Positions 55,055 to 63,562 of a DNA stretch of 64,000 nt are shown here, piece by piece (position 1 is the stretch's first letter; every line of letters starts with the position of its first letter). A program made the translations under genes and the position numbers. Origin of the DNA: Proteiniborus sp. MB09-C3 (GTDB lineage Bacteria; Bacillota; Clostridia; Tissierellales; Proteiniboraceae); NCBI RefSeq assembly GCF_030263895.1, contig NZ_CP127161.1:186001-250000 (forward strand). The letters are read 5' to 3'. The notes below the pieces were generated by a model. That model was given only the letters and a program-made list of their open reading frames with translations, was not told the origin of the DNA and made no database searches.

Positions 55055-56074
55055 ATGGTAGGAAAAAAACATTTCACCAGTCTAAGTAATTGCTTAGGCT
55101 TAGTTTCATTTCTTTTAATTATCACTTTATTTTTAAGTGCTTGTTCATCTGGTAATTCCAATAACAATTCCCAGAACACAATATCCATAGGAATAAGTCA
55201 AATAGCAGAGCACCCTGCACTAGATAGTGCTAGGGCTGGTTTCATTGATGCCTTAAAAGAAAAAGGCTATGAAGAAGGTAAAAACCTAAAGCTAGATGTT
55301 CAGTTTGCTCAAGGAGATATTGCCTTGACAACTACTATTGCTCAAAACTTTGTATCCCAGAAAAAAGATTTAATTCTTGCTATTTCCACAGCTTCTGCTC
55401 AATCAGCACATAACTCTACTAAAAACATTCCAGTATTATTTACAGCTGTAACCGACCCTGTGTATGCAGGCCTGCTTAAAAATCCTGATGCCCCAGAAGG
55501 AAATGTAACAGGTACTAGTGACCTTACTCCTGTGGCTAAACAGCTTGAGCTTGGAAAAACAATATTTCCTAATGCTCGCAAAGTTGGGATTTTATATAAT
55601 ACTAGTGAGCTTAACTCACAGCTGCAAGTGGATATAGCAAAGGAATCAGCTAAAGACATGAATATCGAAATAATTGAAATTCCTGTTACTAATACATCAG
55701 AATTTGAGCCGGCATTAAATGCTAAGATAAAAAATATAGATTTTTTATTTCTTCCTTCTGATAATTTAGTAGCTTCGAATATGCCAATAATATCTAGGAT
55801 TGCTATGAACAACAAAATCGGCATCATAGGTGTAGATGAGCCAATGATAAAAAATGGAGCTCTTGCTTGCGAAGGGCTTGATTACTATAAACTAGGACAT
55901 CAAACAGGCATAATGGCTGCTGAAATACTTGAAGGTAAAAGCATTAAGGACGCGCCTGTATCAATGCTTAAAGAAACACAATTAATAATAAATGAAGATG
56001 TTGCAAAAAAACTTGGTGTAAATATCCCTGAAGAACTGTTAGAAAGAGCAGCCTTAGTGAAGGGAGCTGAATAA
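55055..56074 (+). CDS. ABC transporter substrate-binding lipoprotein (TrpX/DUF534 type)
   Basis: This 339-residue exported lipoprotein has a hydrophobic signal and lipobox FLSACSS (lipid Cys near residue 31). The domain begins ISIGISQIAEHPALDSARAG, the start motif of the DUF534/TrpX group of periplasmic binding proteins. Relatives in streptococci import tryptophan, others uncharacterised aromatic or nucleoside-like ligands. ATG at 55055 fits GGAGG eight bases before; the upstream TTG is inside that site. The permease starts one base after its stop. Confidence 0.87.
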   Translation: MVGKKHFTSLSNCLGLVSFLLIITLFLSACSSGNSNNNSQNTISIGISQIAEHPALDSARAGFIDALKEKGYEEGKNLKLDVQFAQGDIALTTTIAQNFVSQKKDLILAISTASAQSAHNSTKNIPVLFTAVTDPVYAGLLKNPDAPEGNVTGTSDLTPVAKQLELGKTIFPNARKVGILYNTSELNSQLQVDIAKESAKDMNIEIIEIPVTNTSEFEPALNAKIKNIDFLFLPSDNLVASNMPIISRIAMNNKIGIIGVDEPMIKNGALACEGLDYYKLGHQTGIMAAEILEGKSIKDAPVSMLKETQLIINEDVAKKLGVNIPEELLERAALVKGAE

Positions 56075-56075
56075 T

Positions 56076-56978
56076 ATGAATGATTTTATATTAGGCATCC
56101 TTTTACAAAGCTTTATGTTTTCAATAATGGTAATGGGAGTTTATATAACCTATAATTTTTTAAACTTTCCTGATCTGTCAGTCGATGGAACCTTTACATT
56201 GGGAACTAGTATATCCGCAGTTTTGATTACAAAAGGGGTTGACCCTTTTGTAGCTCTTTTGCTTTCTGTCATAGGAGGAGGTTTAGCTGGAGCTATGACA
56301 GGAGTGCTTAATGTAAAGCTTAAAATAAATGACCTGCTTTCAGGGATTTTGATAATGCTAGGATTATACTCAATTAATTTAAGAATAACTATGGGGAAAT
56401 CTAATTTACCTATGTTTAATAATTCTACTATTTTTTCTAATGGAAATATGGTAAGCAATTTATTTATTGCCCTTGGACTTTCTGTTGTCTGTGCTGTTCT
56501 TTTTACGGTTTTCTTTAAAACAAAACTTGGTTACCTTTTAAGAGCAACAGGAAATAATGAAGGTATGGTAATCTCTTTAGGAATAAATACTGGAAACATT
56601 CGAATATTAGGTCTTGCATTGTCTAACGCTTTAGTAGCCTTGTCTGGAGGTATATTTGCTCAATATCAAGGCTATAGCGATATAAATATGGGTGCAGGTA
56701 CCATGATTATAGGTCTAGCATCTATTATAATGGCTCACTCTATATTTAAAAATGTGAGATTGATAAGCCCTAGTTTTTTGTGTATAATTGGAGCTTTCCT
56801 CTATAGAGCTAGTATTTCTTTAAGTCTAAAAATAGGATTTAATCCAAGTGACCTAAAGCTTATAAGCTGTATAATTGTGATACTTGCACTTTATTTAGGA
56901 GGTAAGGAGTCCTCATTTAAACTAAAGAGTTTTCAATTATCCAAAGAAAAGAGACAGGCAGGTGATTTACGTGCTTGA
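56076..56978 (+). CDS. ABC transporter permease (TrpY-like)
   Basis: This 300-residue membrane protein has about eight to nine helices of the BPD_transp_2 class (branched-chain amino-acid type), with FPDLSVDGTFTLGTSISAVL near residue 29 and LKINDLLSGILIMLGLYSIN near residue 84. It sits between the binding protein and ATPase genes. Its end overlaps the ATPase start by eight bases. Confidence 0.88.
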   Translation: MNDFILGILLQSFMFSIMVMGVYITYNFLNFPDLSVDGTFTLGTSISAVLITKGVDPFVALLLSVIGGGLAGAMTGVLNVKLKINDLLSGILIMLGLYSINLRITMGKSNLPMFNNSTIFSNGNMVSNLFIALGLSVVCAVLFTVFFKTKLGYLLRATGNNEGMVISLGINTGNIRILGLALSNALVALSGGIFAQYQGYSDINMGAGTMIIGLASIIMAHSIFKNVRLISPSFLCIIGAFLYRASISLSLKIGFNPSDLKLISCIIVILALYLGGKESSFKLKSFQLSKEKRQAGDLRA

Positions 56979-57747
56979 GTTAACTAATATATGTAAGACC
57001 TTTAATCCTGGTGATATTAATGAAGAAAGGATTTTTGACAGGGTTTCTCTACAAGTAAATAAAGGAGACTTTATTTGCATCATAGGAAGTAACGGTGCTG
57101 GTAAATCAACTCTTCTCAATTTAATATCAGGAAAGCTAGGTATAGATAAAGGCATAATAGCTTTAGATGATTCAAATATTACTAATGAGCCAGAAAGTCA
57201 AAGATGTAAAAAGGTATCTAGAATCTTCCAAGATCCATCTTTAGGTACAATTCCTTCTATGACAATTCGAGAAAATCTTTCTATGGCCTTAAATAAAGGA
57301 AAAAAATTTGATTTTTCTTTTTTAGTAAGCAAAAAAAATGAAAGCTATTTTAAGGACACTTTGAAAACACTTGATTTAGGTCTTGAAAATAAGCTAGAAA
57401 TGGCTGTATCTAAACTATCTGGTGGTCAAAGACAGTCCTTAGCATTAATTATGTCTACACTAACAGATCCTAGTCTCCTACTATTAGATGAACACACTGC
57501 TGCCTTAGATCCTAAAACATCTGAAATTGTCATGGATATTACGGATAAGATTATAAAAGAAAAAAGTTTAACTGCTCTTATGGTTACTCATAATATAGAT
57601 CACGCCATAAAGTATGGAAATAGACTTATTATGATGCATAGAGGTCAAATAGTAATGGATGTATGTGGAGAGGAAAAGAACCATCTTACAAAAGAAAAAC
57701 TTCTTTCTTTATTTAAAAACGTTAGCGATAGGAGTTTATTTAGTTAA
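56971..57747 (+). CDS. ABC transporter ATPase (TrpZ-like)
   Basis: This 258-residue ATPase has Walker A GSNGAGKSTLLN near residue 39, signature LSGGQRQSLALI and Walker B LLLLDEHTAALDP (His where many have Pro). It begins with GTG at 56971, spaced from AGGTGA, overlapping the permease end. A strong terminator overlaps its stop region. With the two genes before it forms a complete importer. Confidence 0.9.
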   Translation: MLELTNICKTFNPGDINEERIFDRVSLQVNKGDFICIIGSNGAGKSTLLNLISGKLGIDKGIIALDDSNITNEPESQRCKKVSRIFQDPSLGTIPSMTIRENLSMALNKGKKFDFSFLVSKKNESYFKDTLKTLDLGLENKLEMAVSKLSGGQRQSLALIMSTLTDPSLLLLDEHTAALDPKTSEIVMDITDKIIKEKSLTALMVTHNIDHAIKYGNRLIMMHRGQIVMDVCGEEKNHLTKEKLLSLFKNVSDRSLFS

Positions 57748-57788
57748 AAACCTTCTTGGCACAAGATAAGTGCCAAGAAGGTTTTTTT
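57746..57788 (+). terminator. Terminator of the TrpXYZ-like operon
   Basis: A perfect 17-base arm (57746-57762) pairs with 57770-57786 followed by T-rich sequence. It begins at the stop codon. Confidence 0.92.
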
Positions 57789-57854
57789 CTCCTGCACATT
57801 TAGCCTTTATTGTGAATATTATATATTACAAATCTAAGTGAGGTGATATGTAAT

Positions 57855-58916
57855 ATGCGTGAAAGAACATGTCCTCCTTTTGCTGAAGCCTACACAGTAA
57901 AACGGGGTGATACGGTTAGTAGAATAGCAGCTGAATTCAATACTACTATTGCGGTTATTCGATTTTTAAATCCTACTATTGATATTAACCGCATTTCAAT
58001 CGGTCAAGTAATATGTGTTCCTAGAATAGTTATTACTCCTACTTGTCCAAACGGAAGCATCTACACGGTTAAGGCTGGAGACACATTCTATAGAATAGCT
58101 GATGAATTTAATATAACTGTAAGAGAATTACAACAAGCAAATCCATTAGTTAATCCTTATAATCTAGTGGTAGGTCAAAGAATTTGTATACCTAGGAGAC
58201 CAGCTCCTCCACCTCCACCACCTGCCATACCTCCTTGTATTGATGGAACTTATTATGTTATAAGGTCCGGAGATACATTCTATAGTATTGCAAACCGCTT
58301 TAATGTAACAATTAGGGAGTTAGAGACAGCTAATCCAGATGTGAATCCTAGTAACTTAGTTGTTGGACGAATAATTTGCATACCAAGAAAGGTAGTTCCA
58401 CCTGGAACACCACCTTGTGCTGGCGGTGCTTATTATACTATAGTGTCAGGGGATACATTTTTTAGCATAGCCAGCCGATTTGGAGTAACAATTAGAGATT
58501 TAGAAGCTGCTAATCCAAATGTAGACCCTACTAGACTAATGATAGGTCAAATAATTTGTATACCAAGAAAGCCTAGATGCCCAGGAGGCAGAATACATGT
58601 AATTGGGACAGGAGATACACTCTACACACTAGCACAAAGATATGATGTTTCCTTTAGAGCCCTAGTAGATGCTAATCCAGGCATTGATGTAGAAAACCTT
58701 CAAATAGGCCAGGAAATATGCATTCCTCCTTATGAGCCTGCTGAACTGTGTCCAACTGGAAAAACTTATGTTATCATGAGAGGAGATACTCTATCAAGTA
58801 TTGCAGAAAAGTTTGTTGTATCTGCAGCCGACATTCTAAAATATAATCCAACTATGATTCCAAGCGAATTCGTAGCTGGCAGACGTATCTGTATACCACC
58901 TGAAGTCCAGGTGTAA
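57855..58916 (+). CDS. Six-LysM-domain protein
   Basis: This 353-residue protein consists almost entirely of six LysM peptidoglycan/chitin-binding modules of about 45-55 residues, each starting like YTVKAGDTF and ending with a Cys in ICIP or ICVP. No signal peptide is evident, which suggests a spore-coat or cortex-associated role made in the mother cell, as for SafA-like proteins, or an unusual export route. Pro-rich linkers (APPPPPP) join modules 2 and 3. ATG at 57855 was chosen over a GTG inside the AGGTGA site. No catalytic domain is present. Confidence 0.9.
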   Translation: MRERTCPPFAEAYTVKRGDTVSRIAAEFNTTIAVIRFLNPTIDINRISIGQVICVPRIVITPTCPNGSIYTVKAGDTFYRIADEFNITVRELQQANPLVNPYNLVVGQRICIPRRPAPPPPPPAIPPCIDGTYYVIRSGDTFYSIANRFNVTIRELETANPDVNPSNLVVGRIICIPRKVVPPGTPPCAGGAYYTIVSGDTFFSIASRFGVTIRDLEAANPNVDPTRLMIGQIICIPRKPRCPGGRIHVIGTGDTLYTLAQRYDVSFRALVDANPGIDVENLQIGQEICIPPYEPAELCPTGKTYVIMRGDTLSSIAEKFVVSAADILKYNPTMIPSEFVAGRRICIPPEVQV

Positions 58917-58937
58917 AGTAAAATAGACCCTTTGCAG

Positions 58938-59014
58938 CCTTATTGCCTCCGTGAAAACAATAAGGTATGCCTTTGGCATTGGCTCAGGATAATACAATTT
59001 GTGTCATCCTGAGC
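58938..59014. repeat. Dispersed repeat with two hairpins
   Basis: CCTTATTG (58938-58945) pairs with CAATAAGG (58958-58965), and GCTCAGGAT (58982-58990) pairs with ATCCTGAGC (59006-59014). The second hairpin holds the core shared with the other intergenic repeats. One of the hairpins may also end the LysM transcript. Confidence 0.6.
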
Positions 59015-59045
59015 TTTAGCGAAGGATCTATAAAACGAATCTAAT

Positions 59046-60194
59046 CTAAAATACTATATGCCTTAAATACAGCTTTTCAACCTCAGATGCAAATACATCT
59101 AATGAAAACCTCTCAACTGAATTTTTAGCCTTTCCTCTAAGTTCTTGAATATCACCACTCTTACTTATCAGTGATTTAATGCTTTGCTTAAACTCTTCTT
59201 TGTTATTGTACATATAGCCATTGGTACCATTGATTACAAGTCCTTCTGCTGCTTCATCATATCTGCATACTACAGGTAGTCCACTAGCTAGTGCTTCAAT
59301 ATAAGTAAGTCCTTGAGTCTCACTGGTAGATGCTGTTACAAAGATATTTGCTAGAGAATAATACAACGGTACTTCTTCAGGTGGTACCATTCCTGTAAAT
59401 ACAATTCTCTCTTCCAGTCCTAATTCATTTACCATCTTCTTTAGATTATCCATGTAGGGTCCTCCCCCTACTATTAACATTTTAATATCCAGCTCCTGAT
59501 TTAGTTCCTTTACATTCATTATTATCTCATCTATATTTTTTTCTTTTCCTAATCTTCCAAGGAATATCAATACTTTATCTTTTTCTTTGATCCCTATATT
59601 ATTTCTTATCCCTTTTATCTTTTCTGTATATTGATTCTCTATTGTAAATCTTGATAAGTCAATGCCTGTAGGTATTATACTAATGGGTCTATTAATCCCA
59701 TATGCATTTAAAGAGCCTTTTGCCTTTTGGGTTGGTGTAATGATCTCATCAACTGAACCTATTAGTTTCTTTATTATAGTCATGGCTCTTCTTTTAGATA
59801 TTAATTTTCCTTTAAAAATATAGCATAAATAGTCATCATACATAGTATGATATGTGTGAATATGAGGGAGTCTGAGTCTCTTCTTTATATATTTAGCATG
59901 TATCAATGTACAAAATTCTGTATGAGAATGGACTATATCAGGTGACCATTTAATGATTTCTTTTATGAATCTGTTCTTATATGAAAAAGTACCTCTTGCA
60001 CCTGGATATATCCTAGCATCAAAGGATCTTAAATAGTATATATCTCCTTCTTTATATGAGTATCCTGTAAATGAAAGTGTTAATATCCTCACTTCATGTC
60101 CTCTTTTAGTCAATTCTTTGTAAAGATTTTTTACGGAAATAACTACCCCATTAATTGATGGACTGAAAGTATCCGTAGTCAATAATATTTTCAT
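59046..60194 (-). CDS. Glycosyltransferase family 4, diacylglycerol glucosyltransferase-like
   Basis: This 382-residue GT-B enzyme has the N-terminal motif TDTFSPSINGVVISVKNL near residue 7 and the donor-binding part TASTSETQGLTYIEALASGL near residue 288. It resembles enzymes adding glucose to diacylglycerol to make glycolipids, anchors for lipoteichoic acids. It neighbours plsY, an enzyme of phospholipid start, although they are divergent and 424 bases apart. Acceptor and sugar are inferred only. Confidence 0.87.
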   Translation of the reverse strand: MKILLTTDTFSPSINGVVISVKNLYKELTKRGHEVRILTLSFTGYSYKEGDIYYLRSFDARIYPGARGTFSYKNRFIKEIIKWSPDIVHSHTEFCTLIHAKYIKKRLRLPHIHTYHTMYDDYLCYIFKGKLISKRRAMTIIKKLIGSVDEIITPTQKAKGSLNAYGINRPISIIPTGIDLSRFTIENQYTEKIKGIRNNIGIKEKDKVLIFLGRLGKEKNIDEIIMNVKELNQELDIKMLIVGGGPYMDNLKKMVNELGLEERIVFTGMVPPEEVPLYYSLANIFVTASTSETQGLTYIEALASGLPVVCRYDEAAEGLVINGTNGYMYNNKEEFKQSIKSLISKSGDIQELRGKAKNSVERFSLDVFASEVEKLYLRHIVF

Positions 60195-60618
60195 GTTCTC
60201 ACTCCTATTTTATTAAAGCCCCGATATTCTGGTATCTTCTGGTCTACAGTATCTGATATACAAGGTAATCTTCACCTATTGGACTGCCTGCCACTTTAGA
60301 AGTGAAGGGGTTCCAGCTAAAATGATTATAATATCTTGTCTAGATATATTCTAACATTTTCTATTAATTATTGTTAAATAATTTTCCACCAGTTTTCGAC
60401 TTCTATTTTTTAGTCTCATTATCTATGCCTTTTACTTCAATATTTTATTGGTTCCTAATAATTCTTAGTCTATTACCTAACAGTACATCTACTTATTAGT
60501 ATTATGGAGAAAAAGTGATTATACAAATTTACCCGCAAACATAAGTTATAATATAGGGATACTTAAATTTAATATTATTTGATATAATAGATTATATAAT
60601 TTTTGGGGGAGACTGGTT
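60195..60618. other. Long intergenic region with unexplained structured segment
   Basis: No gene is visible. Positions 60215-60320 are more GC-rich than the surroundings and contain short inverted pairs (for example GATATTCTGGTATC, and TTCACCTATT/CACTTTAGAAGTGAAG). The rest is AT-rich and holds the plsY leader with TATAAT near 60582. It may be a mobile-element end remnant or an unrecognised RNA. Confidence 0.4.
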
Positions 60619-61254
60619 ATGGAAAACTATGTTATTGTAACAATGCTTGGCTATTTATTTGGTTGTTTTCAAGCATCTTATATTCTAGGAAAACTATTTA
60701 AAAAAGTTGATATACGTACATTAGGAAATGGAAATGCAGGAGCTTCTAATACTGTCGTAGCCTTGGGCTGGAAATATGGAGTTGCAGTAGGATTATTAGA
60801 TATAGGAAAGGCAATTTTATCTATTATTGTTGTACGACTTTTGCTAAAAAATATTCTTCCTCAAGGACAGACACCTTTCTTTCTTTATCTAAACGGACTA
60901 TCTGTAATTTTAGGACATAATTATCCTTTTTATATGGGCTTTAGAGGCGGAAAAGGTACAGCTTCATTAATAGGCATGCTTTCTGCTGTGGATTATCGCA
61001 TTGCTGCTCTAGGAATAGCAGCTATTTTAGCTATTACCATTGCTACTGATTATATTGCCTTGGGCACTATTAGCCTTGTCATATTATTTGTAGCATCTAC
61101 CTTTTATTTTGGATATAGTAAAGGCTGTATAATTATAGCAATTATCTTAGCTGCTTTAAGTATTTATAATCACAGAGCTAATATTATAAATATAATTCAA
61201 AAGAGGGAAACTGGCTTGAGAAGTACAATGAAGAAGAAGCAAACGGCAAATTAA
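60619..61254 (+). CDS. plsY: Acyl-phosphate:glycerol-3-phosphate acyltransferase PlsY
   Basis: This 211-residue integral membrane enzyme makes lysophosphatidic acid from acyl-phosphate and glycerol-3-phosphate, the first step of phospholipid synthesis. It has about five helices and the conserved motifs SYILGKLFKKVDIRTLGNGN, then GNAGASNT near residue 40, GHNYPFYMGFRGGKG near residue 100, and a late NHRANI motif. The length is normal. GGGGGAG precedes the ATG. Confidence 0.93.
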   Translation: MENYVIVTMLGYLFGCFQASYILGKLFKKVDIRTLGNGNAGASNTVVALGWKYGVAVGLLDIGKAILSIIVVRLLLKNILPQGQTPFFLYLNGLSVILGHNYPFYMGFRGGKGTASLIGMLSAVDYRIAALGIAAILAITIATDYIALGTISLVILFVASTFYFGYSKGCIIIAIILAALSIYNHRANIINIIQKRETGLRSTMKKKQTAN

Positions 61255-61396
61255 GTGATGCAAATATAATAGAAATATATGCTCACGGTTTCGGATATGA
61301 ATAATTCTATTATATTTCCTACTAAAAATTACACTTTCAAATTGATAAAATCTCATATATAATTATTTTTGTATGTTAATTTGGAAGGGGTTTGAA

Positions 61397-62953
61397 ATGA
61401 GTATTTTAACAGTAAATAATCTTAGTCATGGATATGGTGATCGTGCTATTTTTTACAATGTCTCTTTTAGATTATTAAAGGGAGAGCATATTGGACTTGT
61501 AGGTGCTAATGGTGAAGGCAAGTCTACCTTTATGAATATCATAACAGGAAGGCTTGAGCCTGATGAAGGAAGAATTGAATGGTCAAAGCGTGTAAGAGTA
61601 GGCTATCTGGATCAGCATACGGCTCTTACTAGGGGAATGACTATTAGAGATGTTCTAAAAGGTGCATTTAAGTATCTCTTTGATATGGAAAATGAAATGA
61701 ATCAAATTTGCGAAAGAATGTCTGATGTTTCACCTGAAGAGCTTGAAGTATTACTTGAGGATTTAGGAAATATACAGGACATACTAACTAATAATGATTT
61801 TTATGTAATAGATGCTAAGGTTGAAGAGATTGCGAGAGGATTGGGCCTTAATGATATAGGCTTAGACAAGGATGTAAATGATTTAAGCGGCGGTCAAAGG
61901 ACAAAAGTACTTTTAGCAAAGCTATTGTTGGAAAAACCAGATATTCTATTATTAGACGAGCCTACTAACTATCTTGATGAGCAGCATATTGAATGGTTAA
62001 AGCGTTATCTACAGGAATATGAGAATGCTTTTATCCTTATATCTCACGATATTTCTTTTTTAAATAGTGTGGTAAATCTAATATACCATATGGAAAATCA
62101 AGAGTTAAATCGCTATGTAGGCGTATATGATGATTTTATTCAGATATATGAAGCTAAGAAGCAGCAGCTTGAAGCAGCATATAGGAAACAGCAGCAGGAG
62201 ATTGAGGAGCTTAAGGACTTTGTTGCCAGAAACAAGGCTAGAGTAGCTACAAGAAACATGGCAATGTCGAGACAGAAAAAGCTTGATAAGATGGAGGTAA
62301 TTGAGCTTGCTAGGGAAAAGCCTAAGCCAGAATTTAATTTTATTGATGCTAGAGCCTCAGGAAAGCTAATCTTTGAGACAAAGGATTTGATAATTGGCTA
62401 CAGCGAGCCTCTTTCAAAGCCCTTGAATACCAGAATGGAACGAGGTCAAAGAATAGCTCTAGTAGGAGCAAATGGTCTAGGTAAAACTACGTTGTTAAGA
62501 AGTATTCTTGGTGAGATTAAAGCAGTATCTGGTTCTGTAGAGCTGGGAGACTATCTTCATATAGGGTATTTTGAACAGGAAATCAAGAAAACTAATACAA
62601 ACACTTGTATTGAAGAAATATGGCAGGACTTCCCTTCATTTACCCAGTTTGAAGTTCGTGCAGCATTGACCAAATGCGGACTGACTACAAAGCATATAGA
62701 AAGTAAGATTACTGTACTAAGTGGTGGTGAGCAGGCTAAGGTTAGATTATGCAAGCTAATAAACAAAGAAACTAACGTATTGATACTTGACGAGCCTACT
62801 AACCATCTTGATGCAGATGCAAAAGAAGAGCTAAAAAGAGCTCTTAAAGAATACAAAGGCTCTATACTTCTAATATGCCACGAGCCTGAATTTTATAAGG
62901 ATATCGTCACTGATATTTGGAACTGTGAATCTTGGACAACTAAAATATTCTAG
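61397..62953 (+). CDS. ABC-F family ATPase (YkpA/YbiT-like)
   Basis: This 518-residue soluble protein has two ABC domains: GANGEGKSTFMN, LSGGQRTKV, LLLLDEPTNYLD in the first; GANGLGKTTLLR, LSGGEQAKVRLCKL and VLILDEPTNHLD in the second. A charged linker of about 80 residues (KQQEIEELKDFVARNKARVA) separates them. ABC-F proteins act on ribosomes; this type is usually housekeeping rather than resistance. It lacks an attenuated leader, unlike the ABC-F at 22312. The ATG at 61397 has GGAAGGGG before it. Confidence 0.88.
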   Translation: MSILTVNNLSHGYGDRAIFYNVSFRLLKGEHIGLVGANGEGKSTFMNIITGRLEPDEGRIEWSKRVRVGYLDQHTALTRGMTIRDVLKGAFKYLFDMENEMNQICERMSDVSPEELEVLLEDLGNIQDILTNNDFYVIDAKVEEIARGLGLNDIGLDKDVNDLSGGQRTKVLLAKLLLEKPDILLLDEPTNYLDEQHIEWLKRYLQEYENAFILISHDISFLNSVVNLIYHMENQELNRYVGVYDDFIQIYEAKKQQLEAAYRKQQQEIEELKDFVARNKARVATRNMAMSRQKKLDKMEVIELAREKPKPEFNFIDARASGKLIFETKDLIIGYSEPLSKPLNTRMERGQRIALVGANGLGKTTLLRSILGEIKAVSGSVELGDYLHIGYFEQEIKKTNTNTCIEEIWQDFPSFTQFEVRAALTKCGLTTKHIESKITVLSGGEQAKVRLCKLINKETNVLILDEPTNHLDADAKEELKRALKEYKGSILLICHEPEFYKDIVTDIWNCESWTTKIF

Positions 62954-62977
62954 GAGTAGTTTCGAAGCACTAAAATT

Positions 62978-63019
62978 AAAATCAGAGGTTTATTGCTGAC
63001 AATAAACCTCTGATTTTTT
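62978..63019 (+). terminator. Terminator of the second ABC-F gene
   Basis: A perfect 18-base arm (62978-62995) pairs with 63000-63017, with a T-run to 63019. Confidence 0.93.
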
Positions 63020-63225
63020 AATTATTCACTCTGATTGTTTTCTTTAGTTTTTTTCTTCCTAAAAATTCGCTGATAAATGGATTTTAAAGAAAAAACCATT
63101 CCTTAACATTCTCCTCAATTATGCAAAGCGTAATATTAAGATTAAATACTCCTAATTTCAATAATATTATAACATAATTTATTTTTTAAATATACTTATG
63201 AATTTATCTAAAACTTTTTTAAAAT

Positions 63226-63267
63226 TTGATTGTAATCAATTTCAAAAATGTAAGACTAATCTATAAT
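63226..63267 (+). promoter_or_regulatory. Promoter and palindromic operator of the metal-export operon
   Basis: TATAAT lies at 63262-63267. A perfect palindrome, TTGATTGTAATCAA (63226-63239), overlaps the position expected for the -35 element. Such a site could bind a metal-sensing repressor. Confidence 0.5.
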
Positions 63268-63310
63268 GAAGTTAACAATTAGAAAACAAAAATAAAAGGA
63301 GGAGTTATTA

Positions 63311-63526
63311 ATGAAAAATGTTACTTTACAATTGGAGGCATTAACTTGCCCAAGTTGTGTGAAAAAAATTGAAGTTGCTTTGTCAAATCAAAATGGAGTT
63401 GAAGAGGTTAAAGTATTATTTAATTCAAGTAAAGTTAAAGTAAGCTATGATGAAAATGCGTTAAGTGCAGACGCAATTGTGAAGGTTGTTAGCAACCTAG
63501 GCTTTGATGTTTTAAGTAAAAAGTAA
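63311..63526 (+). CDS. Heavy-metal-associated chaperone (CopZ/HMA domain)
   Basis: This 71-residue HMA protein has the metal-binding CPSC motif near residue 13 in a beta-alpha-beta-beta-alpha-beta fold (LEALTCPSCVKKIEVALSNQ). It binds a soft metal such as Cu(I), Zn or Cd and passes it to a transporter. It follows AAAGGAGG and sits 36 bases before a P1B-type ATPase that lacks its own N-terminal HMA domain, so this small protein may take that role. Confidence 0.9.
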   Translation: MKNVTLQLEALTCPSCVKKIEVALSNQNGVEEVKVLFNSSKVKVSYDENALSADAIVKVVSNLGFDVLSKK

Positions 63527-63562
63527 TGGGGGCTTTTACAGCTCCCATTGGAGGTGAGAGTT

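Noticed and set aside
60582-60587. TATAAT before plsY as a full promoter
   Set aside because: The -10 is good but no acceptable -35 lies 16-18 bases upstream, so I did not list it as a feature.
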